A DNA stretch of 41,466 nucleotides. It comes from Synechococcaceae cyanobacterium (GTDB lineage: Bacteria > Cyanobacteriota > Cyanobacteriia > PCC-6307 > Cyanobiaceae). Made by a program: the position numbers and the translations under genes. The stretch covers positions 1 to 41,466 of the forward strand of contig CANEWU010000006.1 in NCBI GenBank assembly GCA_947442825.1, read 5' to 3'. Each line of letters begins with the position of its first letter. Position 1 is the stretch's first letter. Positions 15,688 through 25,276 of the stretch are shown here, piece after piece. The notes under the pieces are model-generated. The model did not search any database. It was not told the origin of the DNA and saw only the letters and a list, made by a program, of their open reading frames with translations.

Positions 15688-16983
15688 TCAGATCACCGTG
15701 CCGTCTGCAATTGTGCCATTTTTCACCACGACGACGATGCCGTTACGAATGTAAAAGTTAAGCTCGGGCCTATCCGCCTCCTCAATCCGGTCTTTGTTCA
15801 CAATTGTGACATTGTGACCAATGCGTACGTTCTTATCGAGGATCGCGCGCTTCACGGTAGTGCCCTGTCCCACGCCGATCGGAATGCCGCCGCGCTCGCG
15901 CAAAACCGCGCGCTCTTCGGCGGATTCGAAGTAGTCGGCCCCCATGACCAGGGTGTCCTGCAATACCGCCTCGTCCTCGACCCTGCTGCGTACCCCGAGC
16001 ACACAATGGTGAATGCTGCACGCCTTAAGCAGGGAGCCCTCGCCGATGATGGACTGGGTTACCTGGCAATCGTTCAGCTTGCTGGGGGGTAGATAGCGTG
16101 GACGCGTATAAATAGGAAATTTTTCGTCGTAGAAGGAGAATGGGGGATTGGGCTGTTCCGTGAGGGCAAGATTCGCCTCATAGAAGGCGCCGATCGTACC
16201 GATATCCTCCCAGTAGTCATTAAAGAGATAGCTCTGCAGTGCGTCGCCCCTCTCCAGAGAGGCGGGAATGATTTCCTTGCCAAAATCGGTGGCCTGGGGA
16301 TGGGCAGCCAGCAGATTGAAGAGTGTATCGCGGCTGAATACATAGATGCCCATCGAAGCCAGGTACGGCCTGCGCACGGCCTCCTCAGGGGTCAGGCCCA
16401 GGCTGGCGGTGTCGACTGCCATCGCATGGAGAGCATCCCCTTTCGGTTTCTCCCGGAACTCGCGGATGCGGCCTTTGCTATCGGTGCGCATCAAACCAAA
16501 GCCCTCCGCATCGCTAGCGGTAACCGGCAGGGCGCCAACAGAAAGCTGGGCACCCGTATCGATGTGGTGCTGCACAAAACGGCTGTAGTCCATACGGTAA
16601 AGCTGGTCGCCGGAGAGGATCAGCACGTGATCCACATCCCATTCCTGGAACAGCCATTGATATTTGCGCACCGCATCAGCGGTTCCTTCGAACCAGCTAG
16701 GGCTATCGGGAGTTTGCTGGGCAGCCAGCACCTCGACGAATCCCTGCCCGAAGCCCGCAGAGAGGTTGTAGGTCATCGTCAGATGACGATTGAGGGAAGC
16801 GCTGTTGAACTGTGTCAACACGTAGATCTTGTTGATCTCAGAGTTGATGCAGTTGCTGATAGGAATATCGATGAGTCGGTATTTGCCTGCCAACGGCACG
16901 GCAGGCTTGGCACGGGTTTTGGTGAGAGGGTAGAGGCGAGTTCCCGCTCCACCGCCGAGAATGATGGCCAGAACACGTTTCAT
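15688..16983 (-). CDS. glgC: Glucose-1-phosphate adenylyltransferase (ADP-glucose pyrophosphorylase)
   Basis: 431 aa. Makes ADP-glucose, the glucosyl donor for glycogen, and in cyanobacteria is activated by 3-phosphoglycerate and inhibited by phosphate. N-terminal nucleotidyltransferase domain with [32 protein letters not shown] and the [17 protein letters not shown] segment; C-terminal left-handed beta-helix (about 300-431) ending in hexapeptide turns ([14 protein letters not shown]). The ATG at 16983 is preferred to the TTG one codon earlier. The downstream gap to gnd (15464-15687) has nothing recognisable. Confidence 0.97.
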   Translation of the reverse strand: MKRVLAIILGGGAGTRLYPLTKTRAKPAVPLAGKYRLIDIPISNCINSEINKIYVLTQFNSASLNRHLTMTYNLSAGFGQGFVEVLAAQQTPDSPSWFEGTADAVRKYQWLFQEWDVDHVLILSGDQLYRMDYSRFVQHHIDTGAQLSVGALPVTASDAEGFGLMRTDSKGRIREFREKPKGDALHAMAVDTASLGLTPEEAVRRPYLASMGIYVFSRDTLFNLLAAHPQATDFGKEIIPASLERGDALQSYLFNDYWEDIGTIGAFYEANLALTEQPNPPFSFYDEKFPIYTRPRYLPPSKLNDCQVTQSIIGEGSLLKACSIHHCVLGVRSRVEDEAVLQDTLVMGADYFESAEERAVLRERGGIPIGVGQGTTVKRAILDKNVRIGHNVTIVNKDRIEEADRPELNFYIRNGIVVVVKNGTIADGTVI

Positions 16984-17005
16984 CAAGAAGCCTCAATCCC
17001 CAGCT

Positions 17006-17026
17006 CGCTCCGACCGTACCGGAGCG
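17006..17026 (-). other. Hairpin between hemA and glgC
   Basis: Perfect 7-bp inverted repeat CGCTCCG/CGGAGCG with a 7-nt loop in the 96-bp gap before glgC. There is no T tract, so it may be a weak terminator for hemA or a structure in the glgC leader. Confidence 0.4.
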
Positions 17027-17079
17027 GGGGCCATTCCTGAGGGACTCGGCAGCACTTTGTAGTCGTTGGCCGCAACACC

Positions 17080-18393
17080 TCAGCGACCCCCAGCTGCGTC
17101 GTCCTGCAGCTCAAACAACTCCTGCAGCACCTTCATCGCTTGATGGCGCTGCGTGCGCGGCTGCGGAGCCCGCAGCCTGGTGACCGGGGTGTGCAGAACC
17201 TTGTTGATGATGCCCTTGCTGAGGGCCTCCACCACCTTGCGCTCCCGGGCGGAAAGGTCGGGGCCCATACGACTGAGGGCTTTCTGTAGCTCCTGCTCGC
17301 GAATGTCCTCCAGTTGGGTACGCAGACGATTGACCAGAGGCACCGCCTCCAGGCCGTCCCACCAGTCGAGAAAGAGCTGGGCTTCCTCCCGTAGCATCGC
17401 TTCGGCCTCGGCGGCCATCTCTCGCCGGGCCTCCTGGTTGCGGGCCACCACCTCCTGTAGATCATCCACATCGAAGCTCTCGACGCCCTCGAGTTCGGCT
17501 GCATCTGCGCCGATGTTGCGGGGCACGCCGATGTCGATGAGCATCAGGCTGGAGCGACGGTTGAGCTTGGCGAGGCGCGAGCGGCTGATGATTGGCTCCT
17601 CGGCCGCCGTGCTTGTGAACACGAGCGAGCAGGTGCTCAGGCAGTGGTCGAGGTCGTGGATGGGGCGGCACTGCACCGGTAGCTGCGGGAAATCGGCCGC
17701 CAGCTGTTCGGCCCGGACCACGGTGCGGTTGAGCAGCACCACGCCACGGCATCCTTTGGCCTGCAAATGCTGCAACAGCAGACGCGCCATGCGACCTGCC
17801 CCCACCACCGCCACCTGCTCTTGGTCCAGGGGTACCAACTCATCGACGCCCCGGGCCTGCCCCACCTTCAGTTGGGCCAGTTCCACGGCGGCGGAGCTGA
17901 TCGAGACCGCGCCGGTGCCGAGGTTGGTTTCCGTGCGCACCCGCTTGCCGGTGCTCACCGCCTGGGTGAGCAGACGGTTCAGGATCGGGCCGATGGAGCG
18001 GTACTCCTGGCCGAGGCGCACCATCTTCTTGACCTGGGAGAGGATCTGCCCCTCCCCGAGCACGAGGCTGTCGAGACCGGCGGACACCCGCAACAGGTGA
18101 TCGATGGCGGCTTCGTGGTGGTAGGCAAAGAGGTGGGGGCTCAGCGCCTCAAGGGGCAGGCCCGACACCTGGCTGAGGAAGGCGCCAATGGCTGAAATCC
18201 CCTCCTCAGGATGGCGTAGCAGGGCATAGATCTCCAGGCGGTTGCAGGTGCTGAGGATCGAGGCCTCCAGCACCTGGTCGTCAGCCCGCAGCCTCTGGAG
18301 TGAGGCCTCCATGGTGGGCTCGGGAATGCTCAGCCGCTCGCGGATCTCCACCGGAGCCGTGCGGTGACTGAGGCCGATGACGGCGATGTGCAT
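17080..18393 (-). CDS. hemA: Glutamyl-tRNA reductase
   Basis: 437 aa. First committed enzyme of the C5 route to 5-aminolevulinate and so of haem, chlorophyll and bilins: it reduces Glu-tRNA(Glu) to glutamate-1-semialdehyde with NADPH. The catalytic Cys50 is in STCNRLEIYA; the N-terminal GLSHRTAPVEIRERLS and the NADPH domain (VVGAGRMARLLLQHL, about 193-207) are intact, and a helical dimerisation domain forms the C-terminus. ATG at 18393. It lies between glpX and glgC on the same strand; a leader of about 100 bp separates it from glpX. Confidence 0.97.
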   Translation of the reverse strand: MHIAVIGLSHRTAPVEIRERLSIPEPTMEASLQRLRADDQVLEASILSTCNRLEIYALLRHPEEGISAIGAFLSQVSGLPLEALSPHLFAYHHEAAIDHLLRVSAGLDSLVLGEGQILSQVKKMVRLGQEYRSIGPILNRLLTQAVSTGKRVRTETNLGTGAVSISSAAVELAQLKVGQARGVDELVPLDQEQVAVVGAGRMARLLLQHLQAKGCRGVVLLNRTVVRAEQLAADFPQLPVQCRPIHDLDHCLSTCSLVFTSTAAEEPIISRSRLAKLNRRSSLMLIDIGVPRNIGADAAELEGVESFDVDDLQEVVARNQEARREMAAEAEAMLREEAQLFLDWWDGLEAVPLVNRLRTQLEDIREQELQKALSRMGPDLSARERKVVEALSKGIINKVLHTPVTRLRAPQPRTQRHQAMKVLQELFELQDDAAGGR

Positions 18394-18404
18394 GGAGGCT
18401 GATC

Positions 18405-18428
18405 TGCTGCCTGGGGTGCTGCCTGGGG
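18405..18428. repeat. Two tandem 12-bp units in the hemA leader
   Basis: TGCTGCCTGGGG occurs twice head to tail, within 40 bp of the hemA start codon. It may simply be a local duplication; no known operator matches it. Confidence 0.6.
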
Positions 18429-18492
18429 TTCTGCCGGACTTGCGGCCGAGCCTGGCGGCCGCGGGAGGCGGCTTGGGGCTCGGTGCAGGGGC

Positions 18493-19497
18493 TCAGCGCA
18501 GGGCGATGCTCTGGGCCCCCTCCTTGATGTGGACGGTGGTGGTGAAGCGGGCGGTGTTGTCGAGGGTGCTGATCACCAGGCTGCTGGTGCGGGTGCAGTC
18601 TTTTTCGAACTTAACGCCATCGAAGAGCAAGCCATCGGTGATGCCACTGGCGGCGAACACCACATTGGCGCCAGAGGCGAGCTCCTCAGCCTCATAAACC
18701 TTGTCAGGGTCGGTGATGCCCATCTCGGCCAGGCGGGCCAGGTTGCCCTCGCGGGTGAGGCCTTCCCACTCCTTGGTTTGGGCCACGGCCGGGTCGTAGA
18801 CCAGCTGGCCCTGGAAGTGCCCGCCCAAGGCGCGCAGCGCTGCCGCGGAGATCACTCCCTCCGGGGCGGCGCCAATGCCCATCAGGCAGTGGGTGCCGGT
18901 GCCCGCGAAGCCGGCGGCGATGGCAGCCTGCACATCGCCGTCGGAGATGGGCTGCACCCGCGCACCTGTGGCACGGATTTCCGCGATCAGGTCGTTGTGG
19001 CGGGCCCGGTCCATCACCACGATCACCAGCTCATCCTTGGCCACACCCAGGCATTCGCTGAGAATCTCGATGTTTTCGGTGGCCGACTTACTGATATCCA
19101 CCTTGCCCTTGGCAGCCGGGGGAGCCGCCAGTTTCTTCATGTAGAAATCGGGAGCGTTGAACAGGCCACCGCGGTCAGAGGCGGCGAGCACGGCCATCGA
19201 GCCGCGCTGGCTGTTGGCGCACAGATTGGTGCCTTCGCAGGGATCTACGGCGAAGTCGACGCCGGGGCCACTGCCGCTGCCAACCTCTTCGCCGATGTAA
19301 AGCATCGGTGCCTCATCCCGCTCGCCCTCACCGATCACGATTCGGCCCTGCATGGCGATCTGGCCCATGCGCTCGCGCATCGCCTCGACAGCCGCGGCGT
19401 CAGCCTCGTTCTTGAGGCCCATGCCGGTCAGCCGGGCGGAGGCGATGGCGGCCTGCTCGACGACCTCGAGAATTTCCTGGATAAGAGAGCGATCCAC
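18493..19497 (-). CDS. glpX: Class II fructose-1,6-bisphosphatase / sedoheptulose-1,7-bisphosphatase
   Basis: 334 aa GlpX-type bifunctional FBPase/SBPase, the Calvin-cycle enzyme of cyanobacteria. Metal and substrate motifs: [17 protein letters not shown]-like segment (read here as [14 protein letters not shown]), [16 protein letters not shown], and the C-terminal [13 protein letters not shown]. The start is GTG at 19497 ([15 protein letters not shown]), which matches the family N-terminus. It diverges from rpe; the 272-bp region between them has a short inverted repeat (GTCCCT/AGGGAC at 19574-19590) but no strong promoter pair for glpX. Confidence 0.96.
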   Translation of the reverse strand: MDRSLIQEILEVVEQAAIASARLTGMGLKNEADAAAVEAMRERMGQIAMQGRIVIGEGERDEAPMLYIGEEVGSGSGPGVDFAVDPCEGTNLCANSQRGSMAVLAASDRGGLFNAPDFYMKKLAAPPAAKGKVDISKSATENIEILSECLGVAKDELVIVVMDRARHNDLIAEIRATGARVQPISDGDVQAAIAAGFAGTGTHCLMGIGAAPEGVISAAALRALGGHFQGQLVYDPAVAQTKEWEGLTREGNLARLAEMGITDPDKVYEAEELASGANVVFAASGITDGLLFDGVKFEKDCTRTSSLVISTLDNTARFTTTVHIKEGAQSIALR

Positions 19498-19734
19498 GAC
19501 GATCCGGCGGAGGGAAGGGAGCTTCGCGACCGATCGAGAGGACAGGGGTGTCGACGATCGGCACAGATGGACCGTCCCTTGGCGAGGGACTCTCTGCAGG
19601 GGGAGCAGAACGATGGGCGGGAGCGGCGCCGCGGGAGATTCCCGAGGGTAACCGGCTGCCTTGGGCCCTCTGGAAATCGGGAAGCTGTGACATCTTATCA
19701 GCGTGTCCTGCAGGTCCCTGGGCGCGTGGCTCCT

Positions 19735-19740
19735 TACAAT
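19735..19740 (+). promoter_or_regulatory. Possible -10 element for rpe
   Basis: TACAAT, one mismatch from consensus, lies 29 nt before the rpe ATG in an otherwise GC-rich stretch. No clear -35 partner is visible at 17 bp. Confidence 0.3.
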
Positions 19741-19769
19741 TCGCTACCCCTTTGCCCCGGTGGACGTCC

Positions 19770-20453
19770 ATGACCCGCAAGCCCCTGGTGGTTTCCCCCT
19801 CGATCCTCTCCGCCGATTTCTCACGCCTCGGCGACGATGTCCGTGCCGTCGACGCGGCCGGCGCCGACTGGATCCATGTGGACGTGATGGATGGCCGCTT
19901 CGTGCCGAACATCACGATCGGCCCCCTGATCGTCGAGGCACTGCGCCCCGTCACGGCCAAGCCTCTGGACGTCCACCTGATGATCGTCGAGCCCGAGCGG
20001 TACGTGCCCGAGTTCGCCCGTGCGGGTGCCGACATCATCTCGGTGCAGGTGGAGGCGTGTCCGCACCTACACCGCAACCTTGCCCAGATCAAGGAGCTGG
20101 GCAAGCAGGCCGGAGCGGTGCTGAACCCCAGCACCCCGATCGACACCCTTGAGTACTGCCTGGAGCTCTGCGACCTGGTGCTGATCATGAGCGTAAATCC
20201 CGGCTTCGGGGGCCAGAGCTTCATCGAAAACCAGGTACAGAAGATCCGCGACCTGCGCCGTCTCTGCGACGAAAAGGGTCTCGACCCCTGGATTGAGGTC
20301 GATGGCGGCATCAAGCCCGCCAATGCCTGGATGGTGATTGAGGCCGGCGCCAACGCCATCGTCTCCGGATCTGGGGTGTTCGGCGCCGCCGACTACGCCG
20401 AGGCGATCCAGGGCATTCGCACCAGCCGTCGTCCCGAGCCGGCCTTGGTCTGA
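19770..20453 (+). CDS. rpe: Ribulose-phosphate 3-epimerase
   Basis: 227 aa TIM barrel that interconverts ribulose 5-phosphate and xylulose 5-phosphate in the Calvin and pentose phosphate pathways. Metal and catalytic residues are visible in SILSADF (residues 10-16), [12 protein letters not shown] (36-47), the HLMI strand, [12 protein letters not shown] and EVDGGI. The ATG at 19770 begins the conserved [17 protein letters not shown]; the upstream open frame is not family-like. It is placed head-to-head with glpX, which supplies the same pathway. Confidence 0.97.
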   Translation: MTRKPLVVSPSILSADFSRLGDDVRAVDAAGADWIHVDVMDGRFVPNITIGPLIVEALRPVTAKPLDVHLMIVEPERYVPEFARAGADIISVQVEACPHLHRNLAQIKELGKQAGAVLNPSTPIDTLEYCLELCDLVLIMSVNPGFGGQSFIENQVQKIRDLRRLCDEKGLDPWIEVDGGIKPANAWMVIEAGANAIVSGSGVFGAADYAEAIQGIRTSRRPEPALV

Positions 20454-20459
20454 GGACCA

Positions 20460-20488
20460 CGCGACCGGGACGCATGCTCCCGGTCGCG
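20460..20488 (+). terminator. Perfect 11-bp hairpin after rpe
   Basis: CGCGACCGGGA and TCCCGGTCGCG flank a 7-nt loop, starting 7 nt after the rpe stop. The stem is long and GC-rich, but no T tract follows, so it is either an atypical terminator or an mRNA 3'-end stabiliser. Confidence 0.55.
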
Positions 20489-20590
20489 CAAGACTCGCGA
20501 AGCAATGGGGAAGGGATCCGAAGTCTTCCTCTTTGCCCTACAGATTTTGACGTTTTTCCGTTGTGATGGGGTAACCACCCCCTCCACGCG

Positions 20591-21790
20591 ATGCTCTCAT
20601 CTCTCTTGGCACGAGCCTCACGACCGGCGCTGAGGGCGGTTCGCGAACGGCCATTGTTGTCCCGCTCCCTGCGCCGTCTCTGGCCGGTGGCCTGCGTGGC
20701 TCCCCTGCTTGGGGCAGCTCTATCGCCAGCGCCCGTCGCCGCAGGGGTGGCTTCCCTGAGTCGTCTTTACGTATTTGGCGACAGCCTTTCCGACAACGGC
20801 AACAGCGGTGTGATCAGCAGCAACGCTGCCTCATCCCCTCCCATCTTCCCGCCACCGCCCTACGACGGTGCTCGCTTCAGCAATGGCAGGGTGGCTGCTG
20901 AATACCTCTGGAGGGCTTTCAACCCCTCAGGCCCCGCCCTGCAGGCCTCGCTTCAGGGGGGGAGCAACTTTGCCGTGGGCGGGGCCAGCAGCGGGGTTGA
21001 GAACTTCATCCAATACTCCGATTTCCCAATCGCCCCAGCCCTCAAGAGTGCCTACGCAGGCAAGGGCAATGCCTGGCAGCTCGATCAGTTCGGCAGCCCC
21101 TCTTTCGATCCGGAAACCAGCCTGTTCATGGTCTGGATGTTCCCCAATGATCCCTTTACATTCTTCGCCAACGGCGGTCTGGGAGTGGGCACCTTTGATG
21201 GCAACACGTCACCGGATGGAGCGGCGGCCATCGTGCCGACGGCCGTCTCCAACATCATCGGGACCGTCCAGGAACTCGCCGCCAAGGGAGCGCGCAATTT
21301 TCTGGTGCCTAATACACCCGACCTTGGACTGATCCCTGAATTCATTGGTACGGGTTTTCAGGGCTTTTTCAGCGATCTCAGTGACAAGTTCAACACCGAG
21401 CTAGCCGTGAAGCTGGACGAATTGTCGGACAGTCGGCCGGATCTTGACATCGTTGCGTTTCAGGTTGATGACGTGCTTGCCGAGGTGCGAGCCGATCCTG
21501 CGGCCTATGGCTTCAGCAATGTGACGCAACGTTGCCTCGCGAGCATTGTTGCCACACCCTGCAGCGATCCGGACAGCTACCTGTTCTGGGACGGTTCCCA
21601 TCCGACGACCGCTGGTCACTCTCTGATCGGCCAACGTTTCTACCAGGCCACCTACGAACCCGTACCGGCACCGTTGCCGTTGGTCGGTGGCCTGGCCGCC
21701 GTGGGCTGGAGCCGCCGGCTTCGGCAGCGCCTCAGGCTTCGCTCCCAAAGAACCAGCCGTAGCTGTGCAGGCCAATGCCCAGCAGATTGA
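20591..21790 (+). CDS. Secreted GDSL/SGNH esterase with PEP-CTERM-like tail
   Basis: 399 aa. N-terminal signal-like helix (about 30-52), block [13 protein letters not shown] with the nucleophile Ser65, block II-like [18 protein letters not shown], block III-like Asn/Gly region, and block [11 protein letters not shown] with Asp334 and His337, giving a complete Ser-Asp-His triad. This matches the phospholipase/lecithinase/haemolysin GDSL subgroup. The C-terminus (about 358-380) has [10 protein letters not shown], a short hydrophobic run and an Arg-rich end, resembling a PEP-CTERM-type sorting signal. The frame then runs about 20 residues further and overlaps the convergent ccsB by 59 bp. Confidence 0.85.
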   Translation: MLSSLLARASRPALRAVRERPLLSRSLRRLWPVACVAPLLGAALSPAPVAAGVASLSRLYVFGDSLSDNGNSGVISSNAASSPPIFPPPPYDGARFSNGRVAAEYLWRAFNPSGPALQASLQGGSNFAVGGASSGVENFIQYSDFPIAPALKSAYAGKGNAWQLDQFGSPSFDPETSLFMVWMFPNDPFTFFANGGLGVGTFDGNTSPDGAAAIVPTAVSNIIGTVQELAAKGARNFLVPNTPDLGLIPEFIGTGFQGFFSDLSDKFNTELAVKLDELSDSRPDLDIVAFQVDDVLAEVRADPAAYGFSNVTQRCLASIVATPCSDPDSYLFWDGSHPTTAGHSLIGQRFYQATYEPVPAPLPLVGGLAAVGWSRRLRQRLRLRSQRTSRSCAGQCPAD

Positions 21791-22661
21791 CGCCGATGTA
21801 GCAGACCGCCAACACCACCAAGCCGGCGGAAGCCAGCAGGGCCGGCCGACGGCCCTGCCAGCCGCGGATCAGGCGGGTGTGCAGATAGGCGGCGTACACC
21901 AGCCAGGTGATCAGGGCCCAGGTTTCCTTCGGGTCCCAGCTCCACCAGCTGCCCCAGGCTTCGTTCGCCCACACCGCCCCACTCACCAGACCTACCGAGA
22001 GGAGCAGAAAGCCCACCGTGATCGTTCGGTAGCTGAGGCTGTCGAGCTGCTCACTGATGCGGAACGTGCTGCTGCTCAGGTTCATCGCCCCTGGTCCCTC
22101 GGAGGCAAGCTGGGCCTGGCGGTAGCCGCCGCTGCCGATGGAGCTGCTACGCAGCTCCAGTTGTTCGTTGCGCTCGGTGAACAGCACCGCCACCGACAGA
22201 AGCGAGCCCACCAGGAGCGCTGCATAACTAAGCATGATCACACTCACATGCATCACCAACCAGCTGGAGCGCAGGGCAGGGACCAGGGGTGAAGCCTCCT
22301 GAAGCCTCTCCGGAAGGGCGAAGCTGGCGAAGGCCACGCAGCCCAGGGCCAGGGGGGTGGCGGCCGCCGGCACCAAGGGATTGGGCCAGGTCCGCTCCAC
22401 CAGCAGCTGGGTGAGGGTGCCGCCCCAGGCCAGGAAGCAGAGCGATTCGTAGAGATTGCTGATCGGGAAATGGCCCGAATCCCACCAGCGCAGCACCAGC
22501 TGGGCGGTGAGGCAGAGATTGGCGGCCGCCACCAGGAAGCGCACCAGGGAGCTGACGCGTTCCTGCCGCCCCCCACTGAGGGCCCAGAAGCTCAGGGGAA
22601 GCACCAGCAACAGCAGCGCAAAGGCCCCCAGACCGAGGGCGATGACCGGATCGTTCACCAC
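21732..22661 (-). CDS. ccsB: Cytochrome c biogenesis protein CcsB (ResC/CcsA-type haem handling)
   Basis: 309 aa polytopic membrane protein of system II cytochrome c maturation. It has about eight transmembrane segments and the family's tryptophan-rich WWSWDPKE motif at 239-246, which presents haem on the lumenal side. Partner Ccs1/ResB is not in the window. In cyanobacteria this protein (CcsA/CcsB by naming scheme) is needed for cytochrome f and c6. The start is one of two adjacent GTGs at 22661/22658. Forty-two bp separate it from the end of lptF, and it is the last gene of the typA-to-ccsB run. Confidence 0.93.
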   Translation of the reverse strand: MVNDPVIALGLGAFALLLLVLPLSFWALSGGRQERVSSLVRFLVAAANLCLTAQLVLRWWDSGHFPISNLYESLCFLAWGGTLTQLLVERTWPNPLVPAAATPLALGCVAFASFALPERLQEASPLVPALRSSWLVMHVSVIMLSYAALLVGSLLSVAVLFTERNEQLELRSSSIGSGGYRQAQLASEGPGAMNLSSSTFRISEQLDSLSYRTITVGFLLLSVGLVSGAVWANEAWGSWWSWDPKETWALITWLVYAAYLHTRLIRGWQGRRPALLASAGLVVLAVCYIGVNLLGIGLHSYGWFFGSEA

Positions 22662-22703
22662 GAGGTTGTCAGACCAATCCAGTGTGCCGCGCCGTGGGGG
22701 GAT

Positions 22704-23945
22704 TCAGCGGCTGGCCTCCCGCAGCAGGGCCAGACCACCCCCTAGGCCCACGAACACCGGCAGCCAGGCGGCCAGGAAGGGCGTCAGGCTGCCGGTGATC
22801 CCCAGGGAGCTGAAGATGAAGGACATCAGGTAGTAGCCGAAGATCAACAGGACGCTGATGCCGAAGCCCTGGCTGCGGCTGGTGCGCGAATGGGGCCGTA
22901 CACCGAGGCTGCTGCCGATCAAGCCGAACACCAGGCAGATGGCAGGGAAGGCAAACTTTTCCTGAATACGCACCCTCAGGCGGCGGGCCTCCTTGGCGTT
23001 GCCGGCCTGTCGCTGCAGCCGTTCGGCGGTGCGAGCCTGGCCCACCGTCATCACACTTGGATCGCTGGGCAGCTTGGCCACCTCCAGGGGGTCGCGGCTC
23101 AGGGGGTAGCTGTAGCGGTCGAAGCGAGCCGAGGTGGTGGTGCCGGTGTCGTCATCGACGTTGATGATGCGGCCGTTACGGAACTCCCACGCGGCTTGTT
23201 GATCGTTCCAGAGGCCGGTTTCGGCGGTGAGCATCTGGCGCTGACCGGGACGGGAGAAATCAAGAATCGTGACATCCCTCATCTCACCGCGCAGATGATG
23301 GCGGGCATAGAATATGTGGGTGAGCATCTTCACTTTCTCCCCATCTTCCTTGGCGATCTTGCCGAAGCGGGAGTACATGATGTTGCTGCCCTTTTCTGTG
23401 GAGATCGCCTTGCCCAGGGCACGCTCCAGGCTTGTGGTGGCGGCCAGATTGGCCCTGGGCACGATCAGGTCGTTGAAGACAAACGTCAGCAGGCTCATCG
23501 CCAGGGCCAGGGCCAGGGCAGGCACCACCATGCGTTGGGTGCTCACACCAACGCTGCGCAATGCGGTCAGTTCACTGCTGCCCGAGAGCCGGCTGAAGGC
23601 CAGCAGTGTGGCCATCAAGGTGGCCATCGGGAAGGAGAGCACCAGAAAGCTCGGCAGCCGCAGCGTCAGCACCTGCATGGCCGCGGTGAGGGGCAGGCCG
23701 GATTCCGCCACCCGGCGCACGAGCTCGAAGACCACACCCACCGAGAGGGTGACCGCTGTGAAGGCCGCAATCCCGAACAGCAGCGGGCCCATCAGCTCCC
23801 CGAGCAGCCAGCGATCCAGAAGCGGCAAACGCTGCCAGCGGGGTCGCAGCTGGTCGGCTAGGGCGCTGATGCCAGCGGGGGGGATCCTGTGGCGTGCCGC
23901 CACGCGCGGGGCAGGCGGAAGCGTTGGTGGGCTGACTCCTCTCAC
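22704..23945 (-). CDS. lptF: LptF/LptG-family lipopolysaccharide export permease
   Basis: 413 aa inner-membrane protein of the YjgP/YjgQ family, the transmembrane half of the LptBFG ABC transporter that extracts lipopolysaccharide. About six transmembrane helices flank a large periplasmic beta-jellyroll domain (roughly residues 150-300). A PLLFGIAAFTAVT segment and SFPMATLMATLLAFSRLS are typical. The GTG start at 23945 overlaps the lptB stop (GTGA), so the subunits are translationally coupled. Only one permease gene is present here, as is usual in cyanobacteria. The N-terminal 30 residues are Pro/Arg-rich and possibly not conserved. Confidence 0.9.
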   Translation of the reverse strand: MRGVSPPTLPPAPRVAARHRIPPAGISALADQLRPRWQRLPLLDRWLLGELMGPLLFGIAAFTAVTLSVGVVFELVRRVAESGLPLTAAMQVLTLRLPSFLVLSFPMATLMATLLAFSRLSGSSELTALRSVGVSTQRMVVPALALALAMSLLTFVFNDLIVPRANLAATTSLERALGKAISTEKGSNIMYSRFGKIAKEDGEKVKMLTHIFYARHHLRGEMRDVTILDFSRPGQRQMLTAETGLWNDQQAAWEFRNGRIINVDDDTGTTTSARFDRYSYPLSRDPLEVAKLPSDPSVMTVGQARTAERLQRQAGNAKEARRLRVRIQEKFAFPAICLVFGLIGSSLGVRPHSRTSRSQGFGISVLLIFGYYLMSFIFSSLGITGSLTPFLAAWLPVFVGLGGGLALLREASR

Positions 23946-24670
23946 AGTTGGAAGGCCTCCCCGAGGTAGTGGCGACGCACCAGCGGATCATGGGCCATCG
24001 CCTCCGATGTGCCAGCCGCCAGGATGCGGCCGTCGGTAAGGATGTAGGCCCGATCGGTGATCGCCAGGGTTTCACGAACGTTGTGGTCGGTGATCAGCAC
24101 CCCCATTCCGCGAGTTCGCAGTCCGTCGATCAGCCGCTGCAGATCGGCCACAGCCATCGGATCCACCCCGGCGAAGGGTTCATCGAGCAGCAGGTAGCGG
24201 GGGCCGCTCTCACCCACCGCCAGGGCGCGCGCCACCTCGCAGCGCCGTCGTTCGCCACCGGAGAGCTGGAAGCCGCGTCGATGCTGGAAGGCCCCCAGAT
24301 GGAACTCGCTGATCAGCTCCTCGAGGCGCTCCCCATAGAGCTCGCGGGGGGTGCCGCTTTCCTGCAGGGCCAGACGAAGGTTGTCGCGAACGGTGAGGCT
24401 GCGGAACACGCTCGCTTCCTGGGGCAGATAGCCGATCCCCAGCCGTGCCCGTTGGGGCATAGAACGATCCGCCACGCTCAGGCCATCGAGCATCACATCA
24501 CCGCGGTCGGGGCGCAGCAAGCCGGTGACGAGATTGAACGTGGTGGTTTTGCCGGCGCCATTGGGGCCGAGGAGACCGACAACTTCACCGGGTTGAAGGG
24601 CGAGGCTCACGTCACTCACCAGGGGGCGACCCCCGAGGGTGATGGCGACCCGATCGAGGGTCAGGCTCAT
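23942..24670 (-). CDS. lptB: Lipopolysaccharide export ATP-binding protein LptB
   Basis: 242 aa ABC ATPase that powers LPS transport from the inner membrane. Walker A GPNGAGKT (35-42), Q-loop YLPQEASVF (about 81-89, a hallmark of LptB), signature LSGGE (136-140), Walker B LLLDEPFAGVDP (160-171) and switch His in TDHNVRETL are all intact. It is linked by ATGA overlap to lptA upstream and by GTGA to lptF downstream. Confidence 0.97.
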   Translation of the reverse strand: MSLTLDRVAITLGGRPLVSDVSLALQPGEVVGLLGPNGAGKTTTFNLVTGLLRPDRGDVMLDGLSVADRSMPQRARLGIGYLPQEASVFRSLTVRDNLRLALQESGTPRELYGERLEELISEFHLGAFQHRRGFQLSGGERRRCEVARALAVGESGPRYLLLDEPFAGVDPMAVADLQRLIDGLRTRGMGVLITDHNVRETLAITDRAYILTDGRILAAGTSEAMAHDPLVRRHYLGEAFQL

Positions 24671-25275
24671 GGCAGCAACGGGCTGGGGGCCTGTCCGTTG
24701 GCCTGGCGAAGTTTGAGGCGGCTGGTGACCTGGCGGCCGGCCTGTGGCTCGGCCACGATCCGTTCGCTGTCGAGCCGGTAGGTGAGTTTCTCGGCGCGGA
24801 TCCGCTGGCCATCGGCATCGATCACGTCCACGTCGCCGCTGAGCACCAACTTGCCTTCACGGGAGAAGTACTGGGCCTGGCGCGCCGTGGCCACCATGCC
24901 CTTTCCGGGGTAGGTGATGCGCACGTTGCCCGTGGCGGTGACGATCCCCGTGACGTTGTCGGCCTGCTGGCTGTCGGATTCGATCGTGACCATGCTGCTT
25001 TCCGGGCTGCTTTCCGGGCTGCTTTCCGGGCTGCTTGCTGGGCTGCTCGCCGGTTTGGTCGCTGGGCTTGGGCCTGGGGCTGTTGCTGGGGGGCTTGCCG
25101 CAGGGGGAAGGGGGGAAGGGCGCGGCGCGGGGGGGGCGCCGAAGGTGCTTGGGCTATCCGCCAGGATCAGGCCCCCGGCCAGCATCCCCACCAGCGGGGA
25201 CAGGGCGGTCCGGAGGGATCGCAGGCGAGCCGGGTGTGGCAAGACCGAAGCTCGGCAAAGGGACAAGCGCCCCAA
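24667..25275 (-). CDS. lptA: LptA/OstA-like periplasmic LPS transport protein with Ser-Pro-Glu repeat linker
   Basis: 202 aa. N-terminal signal-like region (about 22-46), then a low-complexity Pro/Ala/Ser linker (about 48-95) with repeated ESSP units, then an OstA-like beta-jellyroll half (about 95-185: QQADNVTGIVTATGNVRI, GKLVLSGDVDVIDADG, IRAEKLTYRLD). It would form part of the bridge to the outer membrane. The start is a TTG at 25275, 1 bp after the DUF309 stop; a GTG at 25191 is an alternative that would shorten the signal. It is coupled to lptB by ATGA overlap. Confidence 0.88.
   Translation of the reverse strand: MGRLSLCRASVLPHPARLRSLRTALSPLVGMLAGGLILADSPSTFGAPPAPRPSPLPPAASPPATAPGPSPATKPASSPASSPESSPESSPESSMVTIESDSQQADNVTGIVTATGNVRITYPGKGMVATARQAQYFSREGKLVLSGDVDVIDADGQRIRAEKLTYRLDSERIVAEPQAGRQVTSRLKLRQANGQAPSPLLP
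24994..25053. repeat. Five 12-bp tandem repeats inside lptA
   Basis: Three identical GCTGCTTTCCGG units followed by two diverged ones (GCTGCTTGCTGG, GCTGCTCGCCGG). In the lptA frame each unit encodes four residues (Pro-Glu-Ser-Ser in the identical units), so copy-number change keeps the frame and only alters linker length. Confidence 0.9.
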
Positions 25276-25276
25276 T

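Noticed and set aside
18529-19773. A 414-codon open frame on the plus strand
   Set aside because: Antisense to glpX, which has all metal-site motifs.
24994-25053. CRISPR-like array
   Set aside because: The units are contiguous 12-mers without spacers and lie in frame inside lptA. The repeats at 36134-36193 fail for the same reason.
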